This document shows positions 8,818 through 12,780 of a stretch of DNA of 12,780 nt, piece after piece. The translations under genes were made by a program, and so were the position numbers. Position 1 is the stretch's first letter; every line of letters begins with the position of its first letter. This stretch comes from JBGOUV01 sp041477815 (lineage in GTDB: Bacteria; Acidobacteriota; Terriglobia; Bryobacterales; JACQDG01): NCBI GenBank assembly GCA_041477815.1, contig JBGOUV010000189.1:1-12780 (forward strand), given 5' to 3'. The notes below the pieces were generated by a model, which was not told the DNA's origin, searched no databases, and saw nothing but the letters and a program-made list of their open reading frames with translations.

Positions 8818-9717
8818 TTACTCGGGGAACTTCCAGATCCGCAGCGCGTTCTTTCCGAGCAGCAGCTCGCGGTCCTGGTCGGTGTAGAAGTCGCAGTAGC
8901 GGTCGACGAACTCCAGCTCCTGGTCCATCGGCAGCTCCCAGCGGGGGCGCGGGTACCCGGTCCCCCAAACCAGTTGCCGGGGGCCGAATTCCTCGTAGAT
9001 GGCCTTGTAGAACGGCCAGGTGTCGGGATAGGGATACTTTTTGACCTCGGTCATCTCGTAGGGTTCCGAGGAGCTCACCCACACCTGCGGAAATCGCTTC
9101 AGGCGAAACATCTTGCGGAACTCGGGCCAGGGGTCGGACTGCTTCAGGTCCGGCTTGCCGGCGTGGTCAATGACGATCTTGACGCCAGGAAACCGCTCCG
9201 CCATGTCTTCGAGCATGGGCATCTGGTGCGGCAGGATGTAGTAGTTGAAGACGGCCTCCAGGCGCTCGGCTTCCCGCCAGAGCGGGTAATGCTCCGGGGA
9301 GTTCAGCCAGGTCGACTTGGGGTGGTAGATGGGGCTGAAGCGCATGCCCTGAAACCCGTGCTCCTTCACCCAGTAGCGCAGCCGCTCGTGGACCTTGGGG
9401 TCCTCCGGGTTGATGAGACCGTGGGCCACAAACAGGCGTGGATAGCGGTGGAGACTATGGCTGATGTAGGAGTTGTCCCAGCCGAAATAGCGGGGGTTGA
9501 TCAGCACGGCATACTTGAGGCCGAAGTCGCGCATCTGCTCCACCTGGTTCTCGATGGGAGCAGGGCGGTCGACCTTCAGGTTGGGCCGCTCGGGGTGCCC
9601 GAGGGGAAACTGCGGGTCGTTCGTCCAGACCTCGAGGTGCGTGTCGATAAGGAGCCGGCCTTTCTTCGGGGCCAAGCCGGCCGCCGCCTGTGCCAGAAAC
9701 GCTCGTCGCGTAAACAT
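8818..9717 (-). CDS. Tat-exported amidohydrolase-2 family protein with altered metal site
   Basis: A 299-residue TIM-barrel protein of the amidohydrolase-2 (PF04909-like) family, whose members hydrolyse or decarboxylate small substrates. The start at 9717 is fixed by GGAGGT 5 bases upstream; a GTG at 9738 would add seven residues. It begins MFTRRAFLAQAAAGLA, a twin-arginine signal. Family landmarks are LLIDTHLEVW (24-31), the strand ending in H164 (YILPHQ), VIDHAGKP with H185, QLVWGTGYPRP (248-258) and the closing LLLGKNALRIW. Two usual metal ligands differ: the HxH motif reads H27-L-E29, and the WGSD-type aspartate is G253. H164 and H185 are kept. It may therefore be a subfamily with unusual metal binding or none. 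It is convergent with the kinase gene across 13 bases and follows the thrB/U32 pair on the same strand after a hairpin. Confidence 0.87.
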   Translation of the reverse strand: MFTRRAFLAQAAAGLAPKKGRLLIDTHLEVWTNDPQFPLGHPERPNLKVDRPAPIENQVEQMRDFGLKYAVLINPRYFGWDNSYISHSLHRYPRLFVAHGLINPEDPKVHERLRYWVKEHGFQGMRFSPIYHPKSTWLNSPEHYPLWREAERLEAVFNYYILPHQMPMLEDMAERFPGVKIVIDHAGKPDLKQSDPWPEFRKMFRLKRFPQVWVSSSEPYEMTEVKKYPYPDTWPFYKAIYEEFGPRQLVWGTGYPRPRWELPMDQELEFVDRYCDFYTDQDRELLLGKNALRIWKFPE

Positions 9718-9743
9718 TCGCCACCTCCGAACAACCATACTGC

Positions 9744-9807
9744 GCCGCGACCGGTAAGGGAGCGGTTGTTTCTACCGGTGCGGAAACCGCTCCCTTACGG
9801 TCGCGGC
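9744..9807. repeat. REP-like inverted repeat, 23-bp stem
   Basis: Left arm 9744-9767 and right arm 9785-9807 are complementary over 23 pairs with a single extra G in the left arm. The loop is 17 bases. The core is CGACCGTAAGGGAGCGGTT. The right arm contains the stop codon of the U32-like gene (TAA at 9795-9797). The same core occurs at 11657 and 11979. It may stabilise or end the upstream message, but there is no T-run. Confidence 0.88.
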
Positions 9808-10730
9808 TCGGTGTAGCCAGGCCCTAAGTTGCCCGCTGCCGACATCACCAGGCCGGCGCCATACCTCTCCAGTAGCTCCAGCGCGATTTGGGCCCGCCGC
9901 ACGCGCTCGCGCGACATCGCCAACGCGGTGTTCTCCAGGTGCCCTCCGCTGGGGTAGATGTCGGGCGAATTCCGGAGCCCCAGCTTCACGTACAGGGGCG
10001 CGCCGGCCCGTACCAGATCCGGCAATTCATAATACCGGAGGAAGCCCCCGATGTTGTCCGGCGCCTCGATGTAGAAATCGAGGGGCGCGTCGATCGCGGA
10101 CCGGATCGCCGCCACCTGCGCCACCGTCAGGTCGGAGGGCACGTTGATGGTGGTGGCCCCCAGGTCCTCCAGCAGGCGCGCCGACGCGGGATTGGCCGGG
10201 GCCATCATCACCGACGTCTTGATGATCATGGAAGCCGGCAGCTCGCCCGCTCTCTTCATCCGCCCCATCACGGCGAGCAGGCCGAGGTCCGAAACCAGGA
10301 TGCTCTCAATCCCCAGCCGCACCGCCCGCCGCACGTCCTCCAGGGCATAGACGACCTGATCCGCCCCGCGCAGCGAGAGCCCCAGCGTTTTCCCTGCCGC
10401 TGCAAAGGCCTGCGCTCCGATGTCGAAGGTAGCTCGGGGCCCGACAAACAGGTTCACCTCGATCCCCGCCCGCCGCCCCAGCGCCGCCATTTCGAGGATC
10501 TCGTCGTCGGTCTGGAGCAGGATCCCGCTGCCCTGGCTCACCCGGTGGAGCGGCACGCGCCGCTTCGACGCCTCGTCCAGCACCGCTGCCAGCGCCCGCG
10601 GGCCTTCCGTGGAGGGGATCTCGATCCGGTAATGGGCCCCGTCGGGAAACCGTTTCGCGGAGGCGGGCGCCGCCGCCGCTTCGCCGCCCGGCAATCCCTG
10701 CCGCTCCAGCGCCTCCCGGCTTTCCTTCAT
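9795..10730 (-). CDS. U32-family-like TIM-barrel protein without cysteines
   Basis: A 311-residue protein resembling the peptidase U32 family. It starts at the ATG at 10730, which overlaps the thrB stop as ATGA, so the two are translationally coupled. Recognisable segments are RFPDGAHYRIEIPS (27-40), HRVSQGSG (62-69), EVNLFVGPR (91-99), RGADQVVYALEDVRRAV (121-137), IIKTSVMMAPANP (169-181), TTINVPSDLTVAQVAAIR (193-210) and YVKLGLRNSPDIYPSG (247-262). These suggest an (alpha/beta)8 barrel. Characterised U32 proteins that modify RNA or ubiquinone carry a cysteine-bound iron-sulfur cluster. This protein has no cysteine at all, so it is neither that type nor a cysteine peptidase. Close relatives are, from memory, annotated only as U32 peptidase. 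Coupling to thrB hints at amino-acid metabolism, but the reaction is unknown. Confidence 0.78.
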   Translation of the reverse strand: MKESREALERQGLPGGEAAAAPASAKRFPDGAHYRIEIPSTEGPRALAAVLDEASKRRVPLHRVSQGSGILLQTDDEILEMAALGRRAGIEVNLFVGPRATFDIGAQAFAAAGKTLGLSLRGADQVVYALEDVRRAVRLGIESILVSDLGLLAVMGRMKRAGELPASMIIKTSVMMAPANPASARLLEDLGATTINVPSDLTVAQVAAIRSAIDAPLDFYIEAPDNIGGFLRYYELPDLVRAGAPLYVKLGLRNSPDIYPSGGHLENTALAMSRERVRRAQIALELLERYGAGLVMSAAGNLGPGYTEPRP

Positions 10731-11626
10731 ACGATGGTGTACCCCCGCGGCTCCACGTCCAGCAGCAACGCCTCGGCGCACAGGCCCTTCCGGCTGAATA
10801 CCTCGCGCACCAGCTCGGCCGAGCCTTCCGCGCCCTTCTCGAAGAACACCAACACCGACGGCCCCGCCCCGCTCAACGCGCATCCCAGCAACCCGGGACC
10901 CCGCAGCGCCAGGATCTCCTCGAGCCCCGGCACCACGGCCGCTCGATATGGCTGATGCATACGGTCCTCCAGGGCGACCGGAAACGCCGAGCGGTCGCCC
11001 GTGGCCAGCGCCGCCACCAGCAGCGCCGCCCGTTGCACGTTGAAGATGGCGTCGGCGCTCGAATAGCGGTTGGGGAGCACCGCCCGCATCTCCGGAGTGG
11101 CCAGCGGATAATTCGGCGCCACCACCGCCAGTCCAATCCCGGCCGGCATCTCCAGACGAACCGCCCGGGCCCTCCCGTCCGACCCCACGGCGCTCGCCAC
11201 CACCGACCCGAGTACGCAGGCCGCCACGTTATCCGGGTGACCCTCCCGTCGCGCTCCCTCGTCCAGCACCCGTTCGCGGCTCCAGGCCAATGCCAGCGCC
11301 CGGTCGGCCATCGCCAATGCCGCTACGCGCGCCGCCGCGCTCGATCCCAAACCCTTGCCCACGGGGATTTCGTTCCGTATTTCGATCTCCAGCGGCGGGC
11401 AGGTGCGGCCGGCGGAGCGCGCCGCGTCCAGAATGGTCTGCCAGATCAGGTTGGTGTCATCGGCCGGAATCTCGGCCGCCTCCCGCCCGGTGACGCGAAT
11501 CGTGAGCCGGTCCGCCACTCGGAATCGGCACTCCAGGTAGAGGCCCAACGCCAGGGCCAGGGCGTCAAATCCCGGCCCCAGGTTGGCGCTGGAGGCGGGT
11601 ACGCGCACGGTCGCGAAACCGTTCAT
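10727..11626 (-). CDS. thrB: Homoserine kinase
   Basis: ThrB phosphorylates homoserine with ATP to O-phosphohomoserine, the substrate of threonine synthase (EC 2.7.1.39), in the cytoplasm. The 299-residue product is a GHMP kinase of usual ThrB length. It opens VRVPASSANLGPGFDALALAL (8-28). It carries the ATP-binding loop PVGKGLGSSAAA (88-99), then EGHPDNVA (128-135) and LSGAGPSVLVF (251-261) near the end. A perfect -10 TATAAT lies 9 bases before the ATG, with no Shine-Dalgarno site. The stop overlaps the start of the U32-like gene by four bases. The thrA and thrC genes are not in this window. The call is firm. Confidence 0.95.
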   Translation of the reverse strand: MNGFATVRVPASSANLGPGFDALALALGLYLECRFRVADRLTIRVTGREAAEIPADDTNLIWQTILDAARSAGRTCPPLEIEIRNEIPVGKGLGSSAAARVAALAMADRALALAWSRERVLDEGARREGHPDNVAACVLGSVVASAVGSDGRARAVRLEMPAGIGLAVVAPNYPLATPEMRAVLPNRYSSADAIFNVQRAALLVAALATGDRSAFPVALEDRMHQPYRAAVVPGLEEILALRGPGLLGCALSGAGPSVLVFFEKGAEGSAELVREVFSRKGLCAEALLLDVEPRGYTIV

Positions 11627-11635
11627 AAGTCGCCC

Positions 11636-11641
11636 ATTATA
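11636..11641 (-). promoter_or_regulatory. -10 element of the thrB operon
   Basis: A perfect TATAAT on the minus strand, 9 bases before the thrB ATG, the same spacing as at the ferredoxin gene. No clear -35 is seen. Repeat copy c (11657-11676) covers the region where a -35 would fall. Confidence 0.5.
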
Positions 11642-11656
11642 CCCGGGTGCGCCGAT

Positions 11657-11676
11657 CCGCGACCGTCAGGGAGCGG
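11657..11676 (+). repeat. REP-like repeat, copy c
   Basis: CCGCGACCGTCAGGGAGCGG. It matches the left arm at 9744 over 22 bases with two mismatches plus the one extra G, and matches the reverse complement of 11979-11998 at 18 of 20. It lies just upstream of the thrB promoter. Confidence 0.8.
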
Positions 11677-11978
11677 ATCCCCCGGTTTACCGAACCATCC
11701 ACTCGGTTGAGAATCACCTCCCCTGGCTCACGAACTGCAGGCGGGGAAGTGGTAGAACGCGCGGTCAAATTTAATACGCACCCTTACGTGCTTACCGCTC
11801 TTCCTGAACGGAAGGGCGAACGTCACAATGATTGGTTCAAAACGCGCGATCCGGATCAGACTCGGTTACGGCCTCCACTACTCCAGAGCGGTTACGACCT
11901 CTTCCATTCCTCGCATTGAATATGGTACCGCCGCTCGCGCCCATTTTCATCACCTTTGGTGGGCCGCAGGACCCCGGG
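11677..11978. other. Gene-free segment between inverted repeats
   Basis: About 300 bases, visibly richer in A+T than the genes around it, with no open frame I can defend. It holds a 9-pair hairpin (11796-11818), an imperfect stem (11717-11725 with 11738-11746), a near-direct repeat CGGTTACGGCCTC / CGGTTACGACCTC (11863 and 11889) and a tRNA D-arm-like string AGTGGTAGAACGC at 11748-11760. The bounding repeats are an inverted pair, so it may be a small non-autonomous element or its remains. Confidence 0.45.
11796..11818. other. 9-pair hairpin
   Basis: CGCTCTTCC pairs with GGAAGGGCG (one G-T pair) around a 5-base loop TGAAC. No T-run follows on either strand, so it is not a standard terminator. 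It could be part of an RNA structure. Confidence 0.4.
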
Positions 11979-11998
11979 GCGCTCCGTGACGGTCGCGG
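11979..11998 (-). repeat. REP-like repeat, copy d
   Basis: GCGCTCCGTGACGGTCGCGG, inverted relative to copy c (18 of 20 after reverse complement). It ends two bases from the stop codon of the anti-sigma gene, a placement like that of the right arm at 9785-9807 by the U32 stop. Confidence 0.75.
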
Positions 11999-12000
11999 CC

Positions 12001-12726
12001 TCAGAAGGCGGCGACAATCAGGGGCGTTGACGTGGGAGCCGGCGCCCCGCCCTCCGGCTCGAGCGTGACCGCCACCGCCCCGGCCGTGGCGACATCCACC
12101 GTTTGCGGCCACACGTGCATCGCTTCGCCCTGCTGGTTCGACTGGAACAAGCCGGCCGCGATCGGCGCCCCGGACTTGGGCACGATCCACATCTCGTATA
12201 CCTTCCCCTCCGGCGCCTGCGGCAGCCGCGACGCCAGGAGCAGCACGCCCCGCCCGGGATGTACCCAGATCCGCCCGCGCGGCGGCGCCGGCGCCGCGCC
12301 CCCAAACGTAAGCTGCCGCGATTCCGGCAGGCTTACCAGGGCCAGGGCGTCGACCAGCAGGCGGTTGCGCGCCGCCAGAACCGCCAGACGGGCCTGCAGG
12401 CTTCGAGTGTTGTACCCATACCAGAGCACCGCCAGCAGCAGCGCCAGGGCCATCGCGGCCCAGGCGTGGGAGAGCCAGTTCCAGCCGCTCCCTTTCTCCG
12501 GCGCTGCCCCTACCGCCGCCAGCACCCGGCTCCGCAGCCTCGCCGGCGGCTCTACCGATGCCGCCGCGTAGCCCAGTGTGGAGGTCCATTGCCGGGCCTG
12601 TCCGACCCCCGCCACGCAGTTTGGACAGCGGCGCGCCAAGTGCTCGTCCATCTCCTGCCGCACGGCCGGCTCCAGGGCGCGGAGGGCGTAAAGTTCGTAG
12701 AGTTCCCGCAACTCTTCGCAACTCAT
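12001..12726 (-). CDS. RskA-type membrane anti-sigma factor
   Basis: A 241-residue membrane protein expected to hold its ECF sigma factor inactive at the membrane. Residues 1-45 form a zinc anti-sigma-like helix bundle (CEELRELYELYALRALEP, then H29-x4-C34-x2-C37), one residue longer between H and C than the usual HxxxCxxC. A transmembrane helix spans about 87-105, followed by a possible short coiled coil (107-130). Residues 135-241 are the RskA-like domain, with KVYEMWIVPKSGAPIAAGLF and VTLEPEGGAPAPTSTP as landmarks, expected outside the membrane. The start codon overlaps the sigma factor stop as ATGA, so the pair is translated together. The signal released by this pair is unknown. Confidence 0.92.
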   Translation of the reverse strand: MSCEELRELYELYALRALEPAVRQEMDEHLARRCPNCVAGVGQARQWTSTLGYAAASVEPPARLRSRVLAAVGAAPEKGSGWNWLSHAWAAMALALLLAVLWYGYNTRSLQARLAVLAARNRLLVDALALVSLPESRQLTFGGAAPAPPRGRIWVHPGRGVLLLASRLPQAPEGKVYEMWIVPKSGAPIAAGLFQSNQQGEAMHVWPQTVDVATAGAVAVTLEPEGGAPAPTSTPLIVAAF

Positions 12727-12780
12727 GACGTCCCCCCGAGCTCCTGGCGCAACACTCCCAGCGCCGCCCGTACCCAGGTC
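12723..12780 (-). CDS. ECF RNA polymerase sigma factor, C-terminal end only
   Basis: Only the last 18 residues are in the window: TWVRAALGVLRQELGGTS, then TGA. The stretch VRAALGVLRQEL fits the last helix of sigma region 4 in ECF factors, which contacts the -35 element. The stop overlaps the anti-sigma ATG by four bases. The identity rests on this short tail plus the anti-sigma partner; the sigma subgroup cannot be told. Confidence 0.75.
   Translation of the reverse strand, partial: TWVRAALGVLRQELGGTS

Noticed and set aside
8974..9816. A 280-codon plus-strand frame opposite the amidohydrolase
   Set aside because: Shadow of the minus-strand gene, which has a twin-arginine signal, a strong ribosome binding site and family motifs.
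11740..11775. A tRNA-like string (AGTGGTAGAACGC) resembling a D-arm
   Set aside because: No acceptor, anticodon or T-arm pairing can be built around it, so it is at most a remnant or a chance match.
11647..11919. A 90-codon plus-strand frame in the gene-free segment
   Set aside because: It starts within the thrB promoter region, reads through repeat copy c, has no ribosome binding site and no recognisable family.
11837..12721. A 294-codon minus-strand frame overlapping the anti-sigma gene
   Set aside because: It is R/G/A-rich with no motifs, while the frame 12001-12726 gives a clear RskA-type anti-sigma protein coupled to the sigma gene.

Overview
The window is high-GC bacterial DNA. It probably comes from an Acidobacteriota genome of the Solibacter/Bryobacter type. 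That is an inference from content: a Ser/Thr kinase fused to a PD40 beta-propeller, a very large secreted GH42-like protein, a twin-arginine amidohydrolase, two type II toxin-antitoxin pairs and a dispersed repeat with core CGACCGT(A/C)AGGGAGCGG. No rRNA, complete tRNA, CRISPR array, transposase or phage gene was found.

Layout, left to right. 1-653 (minus): N-terminal two thirds of a thiamine-diphosphate dehydrogenase E1 alpha subunit, cut by the window edge. 766-1107 (plus): a zinc-ribbon TM2 membrane protein with a strong Shine-Dalgarno site. 1133-2949: a small accessory island holding a parDE-type module (plus), a dicluster ferredoxin (minus) and a vapBC module (minus). The vapBC module starts at a perfect 22-bp palindrome and lies between two 39-bp imperfect direct repeats exactly 720 bp apart. 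2907-5993 (minus): a 1028-residue secreted GH42-like protein, divergent across a 66-bp gap from a 914-residue membrane Ser/Thr kinase (6060-8804, plus). 8818-9717 (minus): a Tat-exported amidohydrolase-2 protein. 9744-9807: a 23-bp-stem inverted repeat. 9795-11626 (minus): homoserine kinase ThrB and a cysteine-free U32-like protein joined by a 4-base ATGA overlap. 11642-12000: a gene-free, visibly AT-richer stretch bounded by an inverted pair of the same repeat. 12001-12780 (minus): a RskA-type anti-sigma factor overlapping by ATGA the end of an ECF sigma factor.

Most genes look like ordinary chromosomal units: threonine biosynthesis, sigma/anti-sigma control, kinase signalling and polysaccharide use. 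The best leads are: the vapBC cassette between direct repeats, whose outer copies form the end of the GH42-like gene and the promoter of the ferredoxin gene; a parD/parE junction whose TGATG start codon is out of frame with the toxin; a recurring layout with a -10-like hexamer 8 to 12 bases before the start codon and no Shine-Dalgarno site, suggesting leaderless or near-leaderless mRNAs; and the REP-like inverted repeat pairs, one enclosing a 302-bp unexplained segment. I do not see a clear large undescribed multi-gene system.
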